From UBA1433 sp964581565 (GTDB taxonomy: Bacteria; Bacillota; Clostridia; Eubacteriales; UBA1433), in NCBI GenBank assembly GCA_964581565.1, contig CAZOOZ010000001.1, forward strand, positions 372,001 through 436,000: a stretch of 64,000 nt of DNA, written 5' to 3'. Below the pieces are notes generated by a model that did no database searches, was not told the DNA's origin, and saw nothing but the letters and a program-made list of their open reading frames with translations. A program made the position numbers and the translations under genes. Within the stretch, counting starts at the first letter, position 1. The number at the start of each line of letters is the position of its first letter. Below, piece by piece: positions 35,123 to 44,678 of this stretch.

Positions 35123-35679
35123 ACATATTACTTCAATTATTTTTTACTTTTTTTAAGATAGGTATTTTTACAATAGGCGGGGGGTATGCAATGATTCCGC
35201 TTATACAACAAGAAGTTGTGCAAAAAGAATGGGTGAGTGTTGTGGATATTATGGATTTTATTGCCATATCCGAGTCCACGCCGGGACCGTTTGCCGTTAA
35301 TATATCAACTTTTTGCGGTATCAGTGCGTCTGGGTTCGCAGGTGCGATCTTTGCAACTTTAGGCGTCATCTTACCATCTTTTTTAATCATATTGTATATC
35401 GCAAAAAAATCGGATCGTTTTTTAAACAACAAATATGTAAGGTTTGCGCTTTTATCTGTTCGGGCTGCCATTGTCGGGTTGATCGGATATGTTATTTTTG
35501 AATTTATGGAATTAGCATTTATGAATAATATTTATTTTGATTTTAAGGCGCTTATTGTTTTTACTCTTCTGATTGGATATTTCATATTTAGGAAAATACA
35601 GAAAAAAAAAGCAAACCCAATTACGATCATACTTTTATCTGCATTTTTGGGCATTTTTTTCTACGGATTTATTCCCTGA
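35119..35679 (+). CDS. chromate transporter family protein, second half
   Basis: Partner of the preceding short ChrA protein, 186 residues, with the same opening pattern (FKIGIFTIGGGYAMIPLIQ, shortened to GIFTIGGGYAMIPL) and SESTPGPFAVNISTF signature. The two are homologous to each other, as expected for the paired antiparallel half-transporters. The 4-base overlap points to coupled synthesis in equal amounts. Confidence 0.88.
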   Translation: MNILLQLFFTFFKIGIFTIGGGYAMIPLIQQEVVQKEWVSVVDIMDFIAISESTPGPFAVNISTFCGISASGFAGAIFATLGVILPSFLIILYIAKKSDRFLNNKYVRFALLSVRAAIVGLIGYVIFEFMELAFMNNIYFDFKALIVFTLLIGYFIFRKIQKKKANPITIILLSAFLGIFFYGFIP

Positions 35680-35749
35680 ACAAATATAATGCATTGAAAT
35701 GATGTATATTTTATATGAAAATGGTAACGATATTATCGGTGATGATAAT

Positions 35750-36346
35750 ATGAAAAAAAAGTTACTAATGCTTCTTGCCGCCTTAATAATATTATCGGGT
35801 GGCTTTGTTTTAGGAGTGCAGTATAAAACGATCAGCAGCGTAGATAAGAATATAGGTGATATTTCAGAGGAGACGAATAATAATGATGTTTCTGCAAATG
35901 GTGAACTATCTTCTGTTAATGAGATGCTGACTGCAAGTGATTGCTCAGTAAAATATATTATAACTTATTTGAAGACAACGGAAAGTGTAACGAAACAGGA
36001 AACCATAAATGAAGAACTGGTAGGGAAAAGTCAAAAAGAAATACAAGAATATTACAGCGAATGGAATATAGATTATTTTTCCAAAAATGAAATCGTGCTG
36101 AGCAAAACGGTAGATTCTTATCCGCAGGGATATGCTTATGTAAAAGTCGATTTAAACGATGAGGATTTATCGACAGGGCAGACAAAAGTGTATGAATATG
36201 ATGAAGAAGGGGAATTAGTATTAAAGAACACAATTGATGAAGTGCCCCAAATGCTCTCTGTGGATGATATGAAGGCGCTTGTTGACGGTAAAGTTTTTAA
36301 TAGTTTAGATGAAGCATATTCATATTTAGAAAACGTATTAGAGTAA
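35750..36346 (+). CDS. BofC-like exported protein (tentative)
   Basis: A 198-residue protein with an N-terminal membrane anchor or signal (LLMLLAALIILSGGFVLG), a polar linker, and two small domains. The segment EELVGKSQKEIQEYYSEWNI followed by VLSKTVD resembles the architecture of BofC, the forespore-secreted inhibitor of pro-sigma-K processing in Bacillus. A second segment ends in SLDEAYSYLENVLE, as expected for the BofC C-terminal domain. The resemblance is to overall pattern only, so the call is tentative. ATG 35750 has ggtgat upstream; an ATG 51 bases earlier would put a polar stretch before the signal. Confidence 0.5.
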   Translation: MKKKLLMLLAALIILSGGFVLGVQYKTISSVDKNIGDISEETNNNDVSANGELSSVNEMLTASDCSVKYIITYLKTTESVTKQETINEELVGKSQKEIQEYYSEWNIDYFSKNEIVLSKTVDSYPQGYAYVKVDLNDEDLSTGQTKVYEYDEEGELVLKNTIDEVPQMLSVDDMKALVDGKVFNSLDEAYSYLENVLE

Positions 36347-36373
36347 AAGGCAAAGTAATCTATTTGCCTTTTT
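36345..36373. terminator. terminator overlapping the BofC-like stop codon
   Basis: aaaaggcaaa (36345-36354) pairs with tttgcctttt (36363-36372). It may also end the minus-strand nucleotidase transcript. Confidence 0.75.
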
Positions 36374-36389
36374 ATTTTTATAAAACAAA

Positions 36390-38321
36390 TTATATTTTAA
36401 AAGTTTTTTGTCTCTTTAATTTTTTTCTGAATATTATAAAAATAAATATTATAAGTAAAATAATAAAAATAGATACACTTAATAATATAAAGAAAACTTT
36501 ATTCGGGTTTTTAAGCAGTTCAACAATATTTGTACTCTCGACCGCTATTTTACGCTTATGTGTTTCGCTATAATACGAAGGAACTTGAGGAACATCATTA
36601 TTGCTGGGAAAAGAATTAATATACCAAGCCAGCGCGACCCATTCTTTTAATTCGATTTGATTTTGTGTGTATACTATATGATCTTCAAAATTTAGTATTT
36701 CATCTCCGGCGCTATCTTTCGGAGTAATAGATAAAAGACCGAAAGATTTTTCTTTTACCGTGCCAAGCATTTGGGCCGAATACAAGCCTGCTACAACCCG
36801 ATATAATTTATTGTCGTCAATGGGTACTGGCTGCTCATCTTGTATTAAATATACATCGGTTACACGATTCATAAATAAACGATGCGGATTATAGGTATAC
36901 GATAGTCCGCTCATATAGAGCTGGGCAGTCGGCATAATTGTAGAAATAGAAGCATCTACTTCTGCTACTGCTTTTAATTCTTTACCGGTAAGGTAAATGC
37001 TGACAAGCGGATAACCGGCAATATTATCCTGGCCGATGCCGAGAGAGCTTACATTATAAATTTCAGATACGGTGATAGGGCCTTCGTCAAAAGAACCTCT
37101 GATGACACCCGAGGGGACAACTGCAAGATTAATATTTTCGTATTGCTCACCTTCGGTTTGCTTAATAGCATAAATGTATGAATCGGCAATTAAATTACCG
37201 AGGCTGTCTTCTTCAAGTTTCAGAGAAAATTGTTCGAATTCCGTAAATGGAAAAGCAGTTGCTGCCAATATTTCATCATATTGGTAATCGTATAAAGATA
37301 AATAATTTTTATTAACCAAATTTTTGTATTCTGTGATTTTATTTTTTATAATCGGGTCATCTTTAGTTTTTTCATTAACGGGGATCAATTGATAGTTGCT
37401 CAAAGAAAATGAACCGACCGTATCTTTTTTTAAAGTAAGCGAGCCAACATTGTATGTATAGCTTCCACATGAACATATGATAGTCGTACCGATAATGATC
37501 GGCTCTTGCAGTGTAGTATGTGTATGACCGCTTATGATAACATCAATATCTGGGACCGCCTTTGCTAAAAGCTCATCTTCGGATTGCTTTTCATTATCTG
37601 AAGTGCCGCTATGAGATAAGCAGATAATAAGATCAGGCTCTTCAGCTGTTTTAATTTGTGCTACCACTTCTTTTGCTTTATCAATCGGGTCAAAAAATAG
37701 TAGCCCGCTTAGTGGAGCATAGCTGATTGCTTCCTCTCCGAGAATGCCGAAGAGTGCAACTTTCAGTCCGTTTTTTTCAAATATGATATAATCTTGAACA
37801 CCATAAGCATCCATCGCGTTTTTCAGTTTTGAGGCATCTTCTTTCAGGGCTCCATCCGAGAGTGTTTTCTCCCAATCAATATTCGAAATCACAATCGGTA
37901 CTAAATGATCGCTGTTTTGAACGGCATTACAAAGCATATCAGTCAGCCCGCTTGCCCTATAATCGAATTCGTGATTGCCCAAGGTTGTGGCTTCGTAGCC
38001 CATTAACTCCATTAATTTCAGTTCGGGTGCATAAGATGAAAATAATGTTTGATAGAGTGTGCCCATGGAAAAATCTCCGCCGTCCAAGACCAGTGTGTTT
38101 GCGTTTTGGGTTTTAATATCATCAATAATTGTTTTTACTTTGGCGAAACCGCCTTTTTGTGAAGTGAGCCCGTCTTTGCTGACAATATCGGAATCGAAAT
38201 GCGAATGCATATCATGTGTGAAAATAATCGTTATTTCATCTGCTTTATCTGTGGCGAGTAAATGTATAGGAACAAAGGCCAATATAATGAATATTAATAT
38301 AAGAAACAGCTTTTTTTTCAT
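36390..38321 (-). CDS. cell-surface 5'-nucleotidase/cyclic phosphodiesterase family protein
   Basis: Exported metallophosphoesterase, about 643 residues from the ATG at 38321 (gaaagga 8 bases upstream). Signal peptide LFLILIFIILAFVPIHLLA. The metallophosphatase motifs IIFTHDMHSHFD, LDGGDFSMG, LGNHEFDYR, CLSHSGTSDN and ISGHTHT are all present. The C-terminal 5'-nucleotidase domain has NLIADSYIYA, VPSGVIRGSFDEG and YNVSSLGIGQDN. It ends with a membrane helix (about 605-630) and a basic tail, so it is anchored outside the cell. It likely dephosphorylates nucleotides for salvage, which fits uraA-upp elsewhere; the exact substrate is open. Confidence 0.9.
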   Translation of the reverse strand: MKKKLFLILIFIILAFVPIHLLATDKADEITIIFTHDMHSHFDSDIVSKDGLTSQKGGFAKVKTIIDDIKTQNANTLVLDGGDFSMGTLYQTLFSSYAPELKLMELMGYEATTLGNHEFDYRASGLTDMLCNAVQNSDHLVPIVISNIDWEKTLSDGALKEDASKLKNAMDAYGVQDYIIFEKNGLKVALFGILGEEAISYAPLSGLLFFDPIDKAKEVVAQIKTAEEPDLIICLSHSGTSDNEKQSEDELLAKAVPDIDVIISGHTHTTLQEPIIIGTTIICSCGSYTYNVGSLTLKKDTVGSFSLSNYQLIPVNEKTKDDPIIKNKITEYKNLVNKNYLSLYDYQYDEILAATAFPFTEFEQFSLKLEEDSLGNLIADSYIYAIKQTEGEQYENINLAVVPSGVIRGSFDEGPITVSEIYNVSSLGIGQDNIAGYPLVSIYLTGKELKAVAEVDASISTIMPTAQLYMSGLSYTYNPHRLFMNRVTDVYLIQDEQPVPIDDNKLYRVVAGLYSAQMLGTVKEKSFGLLSITPKDSAGDEILNFEDHIVYTQNQIELKEWVALAWYINSFPSNNDVPQVPSYYSETHKRKIAVESTNIVELLKNPNKVFFILLSVSIFIILLIIFIFIIFRKKLKRQKTFKI

Positions 38322-38374
38322 AGACATTTCCTTTCGGTTCATTTAAACAGATAGCGAGCTGATAATGATCCAAT

Positions 38375-39388
38375 TTATATTATTTTGCTGAATAATTCAG
38401 TTTGCTCTATGAGTGTGATATTTTGCTTGTTGATTCCGATACCTTCAATTAAAATATTGGAAATAATTTCTAAAAAAACTTTTTCTGTGGCATAATGTGT
38501 CGCATCAATGAGTAGTATGTTTTCTTCATAAGCTGTCTGATAGTCGTGGTGTGTGACATCTCCGGTAATATATGCGTCAATATTATAAGATATTACTTCT
38601 TTGAGAAATGATTTTCCTGCTCCGCCGCAAAAGGCTACTTTTTTAATTTTCTTATTTAAACAACCGCCGACAGCTATATTTTTTAGTTGATAACAATTCT
38701 GTACATATGCGATAAAATCAGCAGCATTCAATGCTTCAATTTCTCCAATGATAAAATTACACAAATCATTTCTCAAATTGATTGTGGGCACAATACTGAA
38801 ATCCTCAAAAGTCTCTCGGCGAATACCTAATAGAGCATGGCTCAGCATTTCCTGTGTAATCATTGCCTCTGTTACTAATTTATTATCACAACCTAAATAA
38901 AATGTTATATTTGAGCAATTATATTTTGATAGAATATCGACGATACGATCTTGATCTTGGCATTTTGATATAGCAGATAATTTGTACAAATACATATCTT
39001 TGGGCGGTATAAAAGTAATATCTTTTAATTTCAATTTTTTAGCATTAGCATCATTGATACCGTGGATTGATTTATCGGCATTCGTGTGGGCGCTATAGAT
39101 GCAGATATTGTGCTTAGTTGCATCGACCAAAAGTTTTCCTTTATATGAAGTATTATTTAAAGGTAAAAAAGGCTTGAATACAACAGGATGGTGCGAAATA
39201 ATTAAATTTACTTTTTGCTGTATTGCCAGATCAATTATTTCTTGTGTAATATCCAAACATATGATGATGTGTGTAAGGACTTGGCTGGTATCGCCGCATA
39301 AAAGCCCGCTGTTATCCCAGGATTCGGCGGTTTGTTCGTTAAAATATTTATTTAAACAACCTAATGCATCTTTGATTTTCACAGGCAT
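38375..39388 (-). CDS. Nif3-like dinuclear metal centre protein
   Basis: Nif3/YqfO family, 337 residues. AESWDNSGLLCGD, LIISHHPVVFKP with the metal-binding HH, and the later CGGAGKSFL and THYATE carry the dimetal ligands. The length reflects the central PII/CutA1-like insert (about residues 120-225) found in Firmicute members. Its biochemical role is unsettled, possibly GTP cyclohydrolase I-like or chaperone-like. It overlaps trmK by 10 bases, the standard Firmicute pair. Confidence 0.9.
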   Translation of the reverse strand: MPVKIKDALGCLNKYFNEQTAESWDNSGLLCGDTSQVLTHIIICLDITQEIIDLAIQQKVNLIISHHPVVFKPFLPLNNTSYKGKLLVDATKHNICIYSAHTNADKSIHGINDANAKKLKLKDITFIPPKDMYLYKLSAISKCQDQDRIVDILSKYNCSNITFYLGCDNKLVTEAMITQEMLSHALLGIRRETFEDFSIVPTINLRNDLCNFIIGEIEALNAADFIAYVQNCYQLKNIAVGGCLNKKIKKVAFCGGAGKSFLKEVISYNIDAYITGDVTHHDYQTAYEENILLIDATHYATEKVFLEIISNILIEGIGINKQNITLIEQTELFSKII

Positions 39389-40077
39389 TGTATTATTGCC
39401 TCCAATTCATTTATTTTTGTTTGTGCATCTGCGATTTGCCTTTGCGCTGAGATGCTTTTTTTATCTGTGCAAGATTGAATAATGTTTTTCAATTTGTTTT
39501 GCTTGTATCTAATAAAGTCAATAATCAGCGGGTCTTTATCCAATACACAAAGAAGCGGTATTTCGTAAAAAATTTCTTTTCTTGGGGTGATATTTTCAGT
39601 CGGAGAAGCAGAAATAATTTCATAATATTTTTCTTTTTCATATACAATTGCTTCATCTGTTATTTCAAGATGATTGTTAAGTAAAAATTTACGAATATCT
39701 GCCTGGGCATTTTGAGGCTGCAGCACTAGCCGTTTGAATTTATGAAGTTTTGAGAGGTCTTTATTTAGAATTTCTAAAATCAGATTTCCGCCCATGCCGG
39801 CAAGAACGATGCCGTCAATGATATTGGGCGATATATCATAAATACCGTTCGATAAAATAACATCGGCTTTTTTCTGCCGAATATAATCATCCAGAGCATG
39901 TAGAGAACGCTTTAAAGGGCCTTCTACTGCTTCGATGCACAGCGCATAATTTATTTTCTTATTATCTAAAAGATATTTGGCAAGATAAGAATGATCCGAG
40001 CCGATATCTGCAATGCTGTTTAAACCATAAGTCAACTCGGCTATTTTTTTCAGTCTTTTTGAAGGTAATGTTTTCAT
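39379..40077 (-). CDS. trmK: tRNA (adenine22-N1)-methyltransferase TrmK
   Basis: SAM-dependent methyltransferase for m1A22 in tRNA, 232 residues. The N-terminus LPSKRLKKIAELT, the SAM loop ADIGSDHSYLAKYL and GIVLAGMGGNLILEIL are family hallmarks, along with LVLQPQNA. A C-terminal coiled-coil segment follows, as in B. subtilis TrmK. Paired with the Nif3-like gene on the minus strand. Confidence 0.92.
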   Translation of the reverse strand: MKTLPSKRLKKIAELTYGLNSIADIGSDHSYLAKYLLDNKKINYALCIEAVEGPLKRSLHALDDYIRQKKADVILSNGIYDISPNIIDGIVLAGMGGNLILEILNKDLSKLHKFKRLVLQPQNAQADIRKFLLNNHLEITDEAIVYEKEKYYEIISASPTENITPRKEIFYEIPLLCVLDKDPLIIDFIRYKQNKLKNIIQSCTDKKSISAQRQIADAQTKINELEAIIQCL

Positions 40078-40138
40078 AAGAATATGATAGCATAAAGACG
40101 GGCTAAAATAAATATTGCTTTAAAAGCACCAGGATGAT

Positions 40139-40981
40139 TTATCTTTTAAAATTTATGATATTATCTTTTAATTTTTGCAATGCTTCGGAGTGCTTGCTTG
40201 TTTTAAGATCCGGAAAAGCTCTCAAAAGACGTGTGTGTGTGCCTTTTTCAATCAGAAGATTTTCATATTTTTTAGTCAAATCGGCAAATAATTCTCGTTT
40301 TTTCTTGACACTGTCAAATAGATGGTTTTTCTTATCTTCTAAAGAATCTTTGAAGTCTTCTCCGGATTCAATAAATTCTATTGTATTAGCGGCGATGGCC
40401 ACAGTAAGTTCATCCGACACTTCTTTAATACGTGTCGCTAATTCGTCGATATGAAACAGACGATTATTTAAATGAATAACAGATGATGCCGTAGCAATTA
40501 AATCAAACATGATGATAATCGAGAAAAATATAATAAATACGGTTCCGAGCGGAAGAGGTATAATTTCTACAAACTTTTCCATAAGCGGGTGAATTAATTT
40601 TATAACCATTACACATGCGGCGCCCCAAGCCAGCGAAGCACTCAGGCATATATAGCCTTTAAAGTTAAAGGGCTCTTTTGAATAATCCCACCATTTTTTC
40701 TTAAATACACGGCTTAGTGTAATGCCGACAATAGCCTCCAGTGATGTTGTCAGTATCACGGAGCCTAAAAATAATATAAAGACATTTTCTTTAAGAAAAC
40801 TCAAACAGATGATCACAAGCAACACTCCCACGCCGTATATGGGGCAATAAGGGCCGTTCAAAAAGCCTCGGTTTACCAGCTGCCTGTATCTTATTGCAGC
40901 GAAAATTACTTCTCCAATCCAGCCCATCAATGAATAAATAACAAAATACCATAAATAGTCATAAAATAAATATGTATTCAA
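40139..40981 (-). CDS. putative ABC-transporter type IV membrane protein (CmpB-like)
   Basis: A 280-residue membrane protein. The opening FVIYSLMGWIGEVIFA and NRGFLNGPYCPIYGVG are the signature of the family named ABC_trans_CmpB (PF06541), whose transport role is unproven. About five membrane segments lie in residues 8-185. The C-terminal 100 residues are charged and helical, probably coiled coil (ESGEDFKDSLEDKKNHLFD). aggagg precedes the ATG. No ATPase gene is adjacent. Confidence 0.85.
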   Translation of the reverse strand: MNTYLFYDYLWYFVIYSLMGWIGEVIFAAIRYRQLVNRGFLNGPYCPIYGVGVLLVIICLSFLKENVFILFLGSVILTTSLEAIVGITLSRVFKKKWWDYSKEPFNFKGYICLSASLAWGAACVMVIKLIHPLMEKFVEIIPLPLGTVFIIFFSIIIMFDLIATASSVIHLNNRLFHIDELATRIKEVSDELTVAIAANTIEFIESGEDFKDSLEDKKNHLFDSVKKKRELFADLTKKYENLLIEKGTHTRLLRAFPDLKTSKHSEALQKLKDNIINFKR

Positions 40982-41102
40982 GATGATATATCCTCCTGCG
41001 TATGAATAGATAAGGCTTTTAATATCAAAGTGCTGAATTTTATCTGTAATTTATATATATTAACAAAAAAAAGTCGAATTTAAAAGTTTTTAATTCAACC
41101 CG

Positions 41103-41127
41103 AAAAAAAAGCTCTCGGTTGGAGAGC
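41103..41127 (-). terminator. terminator of the minus-strand membrane protein gene
   Basis: gctctc (41111-41116) pairs with gagagc (41122-41127). On the minus strand the stem is followed by eight T (complement of 41103-41110). Confidence 0.75.
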
Positions 41128-41143
41128 ATTTTTTTATTGAATA

Positions 41144-41728
41144 CTATCTGCGTCTTATTTTGCTGTTGGCATTTTTCCAAAGGGTCGACATATCAGTGCC
41201 TTTGGAATTTTTTTTCTTCTTTTTAACCAACTTTGTATAATCAATTTCTTTTTTGTTTATTATCGTATTTTTGACACGCAGGGATTTATTTATATAAATG
41301 AGCAGGAGCACGGGGAATATTAGCGTTTGAAGCAAGCTGATAAAAAAGCTCAAATTATAGCCAGAGTCCATGACATGCGCCCCGATAAAATAAGTTATAA
41401 TAAATAATGCCATATAAATAGGATAAGCAATATTGATAAATTTAACAGAAAATCTGTTTTCTTTCACAAGCAATAATGTAGTGGTTGCCAATATTATTAC
41501 ATTAATCAAATAAACAAAAAATTCATATGTTCGAAACACATCATAAATTTCGGCAGTTTTAGTACTAAAACTAAATCCGTATTGCATAAAATATGGATAA
41601 TAACCTTGATACATTGAAAAGAGATAGCCAATCCCCATAGCTCCTGCGGCTATGGTTACCAGCATAAGCAAACCATCAAAACCTTGGATATCCGGTGAAG
41701 GTTTTTTAAAAAACGGAATTTTAGACAT
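41144..41728 (-). CDS. membrane protein of unknown function, 194 aa
   Basis: Not firmly recognised. About four membrane helices (around residues 20-40, 70-90, 98-120 and 125-148) follow a short cytoplasmic start and precede a very basic tail (KLVKKKKKNSKG, ending NSKIRRR). The topology resembles DUF2569-type proteins, but the match is weak. aaagaggtg precedes the ATG. It is divergent from the ankyrin-zincin gene across 144 bases and has its own terminator. Confidence 0.7.
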   Translation of the reverse strand: MSKIPFFKKPSPDIQGFDGLLMLVTIAAGAMGIGYLFSMYQGYYPYFMQYGFSFSTKTAEIYDVFRTYEFFVYLINVIILATTTLLLVKENRFSVKFINIAYPIYMALFIITYFIGAHVMDSGYNLSFFISLLQTLIFPVLLLIYINKSLRVKNTIINKKEIDYTKLVKKKKKNSKGTDMSTLWKNANSKIRRR

Positions 41729-41817
41729 TCAGTCACCTCTTTAAATAAACAATTTGAATTATTTTAACATAACATGACAGAAAACGTAAAGAAGTTAATA
41801 GATAAAAACAAAAAATT

Positions 41818-41846
41818 TTGTTCCTGCAATCAATTTTTGATATAAT
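41818..41846 (+). promoter_or_regulatory. promoter of the ankyrin-zincin gene
   Basis: TTGTTC (41818-41823), 17-base spacer, TATAAT (41841-41846), 26 bases before the start codon. Confidence 0.65.
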
Positions 41847-41872
41847 TTAAATAGTCTAACGAGGGTAGTTAT

Positions 41873-43681
41873 ATGCGGTATAAAAAATTAAAAATAAAAA
41901 AATCGTACTACATAATTATCGCGGCCGTATTGGTGCTCTTTTTCTTTGTCAATTTCTATATTAAAGTGAATGCGGCCAATACTGGCAATATGGCCTATCA
42001 GGCACTCGTAAGCAACGATCTTGAAAAATTATCAAGATATATATTTTTTGTTAAAGATAAAGATATGAGCATTAACGGGAAATCTCTTTTAATGTATGCC
42101 GTAGAAAATTCAAACAGTGATGCCATAGATATTCTGGCGGGTGCGGGTGCGGATTGTGACAAAATAATAGGAAATAACTCGCCGTTTTTGGAAGCATTAA
42201 GAGAGGAAAAGTTTGAAATTGCAGAGAAATTTGTTGCAAAATACGGTGGAAATGTAAATTCATATATATCAAACAAACCGTATATAGGGATTCTTATTGA
42301 TGAAAATAATTATAATGCATGCGAATTTTTGCTGAGCCAAAAAGATGCAAATCCAGATATTCTTATTGAAAACAATTCGATTGGAGTGTATTTATTTACA
42401 AAAGATGATCTTGATTTTAAATTAGCTGGTTTATTTGCAGACAAATTAATGACTGACGATTCTTTTGGTGATTATATTGATGCAAAGTACGATGTGCTGA
42501 ATTTTGGCGGAGCATATGCGCTCTTAACTTTGGACAGTAGTATACCGTATATATTTATAGGATCGGAAGGCAATAAGGCCAATACAGTTATTTTATTTAA
42601 ATCGGATAAATTTTCACAGTATATTTATCCGTCTTTATCTACTAATTCTGCATATATTGCATTTGAGATAGATATTAAAAATGAAAGTCTTCACTATATA
42701 AGCGGCATCAATTACTATAGTTCCTTTAGTGACGATAAAAAAAATACTATCATCAATAATGTAAGTGAATATATACAAAACAATATGTCCAAGATACTCG
42801 GGATCAATAATCATGATATTTATGCGGTTGCGCCATTGCTGCACTTAAAAGATGATTCTAAATATGAAATACATGATTTATTTGATCTGGATGATGATGC
42901 TTATGAAATTCTGATTCAAGACTACGTGGATGTGTCAACAGATGTGGATAAGGAAGATATAGACGATATTGATTACCAAGAATATTATAGCGATAGCGAT
43001 ATTAAGAAAGCAAAAAACGCGATTTATTTCACACTGCGTTTATTTCCTCTTTCGATCACTAAAGAGATTGATCATATTTATTTAGTCAGATATGCAGAAA
43101 TAGATAAATCAAATGTGCAGATAAACGGTGCTTTTATGAATAATAATAATATTATTCTTACAAAAGCAGGTGATGATACAACAATGGTTACGACTTATAT
43201 TCATGAATTTTCTCATTTTATAACAAAGGAGAACGGCAGAGAAGCATTAATTAAAATTACAAAGGAAAACTCCCGGTATGGCTATTATGAAAATTACGAC
43301 AAAAGCAAATATTATGATATTTCGTGTCTTGACAGCAAAGGCGATAAAAAAGATTTTTTAGATATATACGGGAAACTTCTGGATATTAATGAAGATGTTT
43401 TTCGAAAAGACGGGTTTGTAAGAGCGTATTCAACGTATAACTCCTGGGAAGATTTCGCCACTACAGCGGAGAGTATGTATTCTTTTATCAATTCAGATTA
43501 TTTTATTGATTACGTTACTGAAGAAAAATATGGTACAATACAGAAAAAATTTGAATATGTAAAAGAGACGTATAATCAGTGCTCGTTGCAAAAAGGCGGG
43601 AATGAATTCATGGATGATGATTATTTTAATGAAGTGAAACAATATCTGAATTCGTTTGGTTATGCGGCATCAACAATGTAG
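41873..43681 (+). CDS. membrane-anchored ankyrin-repeat protein with zincin metalloprotease motif
   Basis: A 602-residue protein that I cannot place in a named family. Residues about 10-35 form a single hydrophobic anchor or signal, so the rest is probably outside the membrane. Residues about 40-190 contain ankyrin-like repeats (SLLMYAVENSNSDAIDILAGAGAD is one, quoted as LMYAVENSNSDAIDIL; the next has FLEALREEKFEIAEKF). The C-terminal third has a zinc-protease motif HEFSHF (His444, Glu445, His448), followed about 78 residues later by WEDFATTAE (Glu526), which matches the EDFAE-type third ligand of gluzincins. The domain in between is unassigned. It has its own promoter and is followed by an RluA gene after 45 bases. 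The sequence supports an extracellular peptidase; its target is unknown. Confidence 0.75.
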   Translation: MRYKKLKIKKSYYIIIAAVLVLFFFVNFYIKVNAANTGNMAYQALVSNDLEKLSRYIFFVKDKDMSINGKSLLMYAVENSNSDAIDILAGAGADCDKIIGNNSPFLEALREEKFEIAEKFVAKYGGNVNSYISNKPYIGILIDENNYNACEFLLSQKDANPDILIENNSIGVYLFTKDDLDFKLAGLFADKLMTDDSFGDYIDAKYDVLNFGGAYALLTLDSSIPYIFIGSEGNKANTVILFKSDKFSQYIYPSLSTNSAYIAFEIDIKNESLHYISGINYYSSFSDDKKNTIINNVSEYIQNNMSKILGINNHDIYAVAPLLHLKDDSKYEIHDLFDLDDDAYEILIQDYVDVSTDVDKEDIDDIDYQEYYSDSDIKKAKNAIYFTLRLFPLSITKEIDHIYLVRYAEIDKSNVQINGAFMNNNNIILTKAGDDTTMVTTYIHEFSHFITKENGREALIKITKENSRYGYYENYDKSKYYDISCLDSKGDKKDFLDIYGKLLDINEDVFRKDGFVRAYSTYNSWEDFATTAESMYSFINSDYFIDYVTEEKYGTIQKKFEYVKETYNQCSLQKGGNEFMDDDYFNEVKQYLNSFGYAASTM

Positions 43682-43726
43682 ATATGATCCAAACAAACAT
43701 AAATATATTATAAGCAGGAGAAAAAA

Positions 43727-44674
43727 TTGGACAAGATACTTATCAGTGAAAATGAATACGGACAGAGACTTGATAAATATATTTCAAAATATTATAAAGA
43801 TCTTTCCTTTGCAAGAATTCAAAAGATGATACGTTCAAAAGATATCAGAGTGAATGGAAAGAAATCAAACAATGATTACCGGTTAAAACAAGGGGATGAA
43901 ATCACTGTATTCATATATATAGATAAACCTGTGGATAGTACGAAAAATGGAGACGAAAAAGATAATTTTATTTTAGATGCAAAACGGATTGTATACGAAG
44001 ATAAAAATATTCTGATATACAATAAAACAGCTTATCAAACATCTCAACATTCGAGTTTAAACAGTGATAATTTAACACAGGGATTTAAAAATTATTTGAT
44101 AGATAAGAATGAATATGATCCACAAAACCAAAAAACATTTTCTCCGTCTTTTATCAACAGACTTGATACAAATACACTTGGGATTACAATCGGTGCAAAA
44201 AATTATCAGGCCGCAAAGCAACTTTCTGCCTTAAGCAGAGAAGATAAAATAAAAAAATATTATTCAGCAGTGCTTGTTGGTGGTAAACCGGAAAAAAAAA
44301 CATATGAAGCTTATCATAAAAAAGATAGTATAAATAAGATTGCCATCATCGGTAGTGAGCCCAAAAAAGACATGGATGAAATAAAAACAACGATCGTAGA
44401 TGTTGTAACTAATGAAGAAATACATTTATGTAAAATCTTATTAAACACGGGCAGGTTTCATCAAATACGAGCACACATGGCGTTTATTGGTTCGCCGGTT
44501 GTCGGGGACCACAAATATGGTAATGTTGCAATGAATGAAATAGCGAAGAGAAGGTATAATATATCTTTTCAATTGCTTATTGCCAATGAAATTATTCTTC
44601 CGTTGGGTAATGAGATAAAGAGAATCAAAATCGATGTGCCGGAATTATTTTATAAAGTTTTAGAAAAAAGGTAA
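43727..44674 (+). CDS. RluA-family pseudouridine synthase
   Basis: rRNA or tRNA pseudouridine synthase, 315 residues. An N-terminal S4 RNA-binding domain (GQRLDKYISKYYKDLSFARI, shortened to RLDKYISKYYKDLSFARI) is followed by the catalytic motif FINRLDTNTLGI with the essential Asp, and the C-terminal LLNTGRFHQIRAHMAFIG (given as TGRFHQIRAHMAFIG). The start is TTG at 43727, supported by caggag 8 bases upstream. The exact uridine target (RluC/D-like) cannot be told. recU begins 4 bases after the stop. Confidence 0.9.
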   Translation: MDKILISENEYGQRLDKYISKYYKDLSFARIQKMIRSKDIRVNGKKSNNDYRLKQGDEITVFIYIDKPVDSTKNGDEKDNFILDAKRIVYEDKNILIYNKTAYQTSQHSSLNSDNLTQGFKNYLIDKNEYDPQNQKTFSPSFINRLDTNTLGITIGAKNYQAAKQLSALSREDKIKKYYSAVLVGGKPEKKTYEAYHKKDSINKIAIIGSEPKKDMDEIKTTIVDVVTNEEIHLCKILLNTGRFHQIRAHMAFIGSPVVGDHKYGNVAMNEIAKRRYNISFQLLIANEIILPLGNEIKRIKIDVPELFYKVLEKR

Positions 44675-44678
44675 TAGT

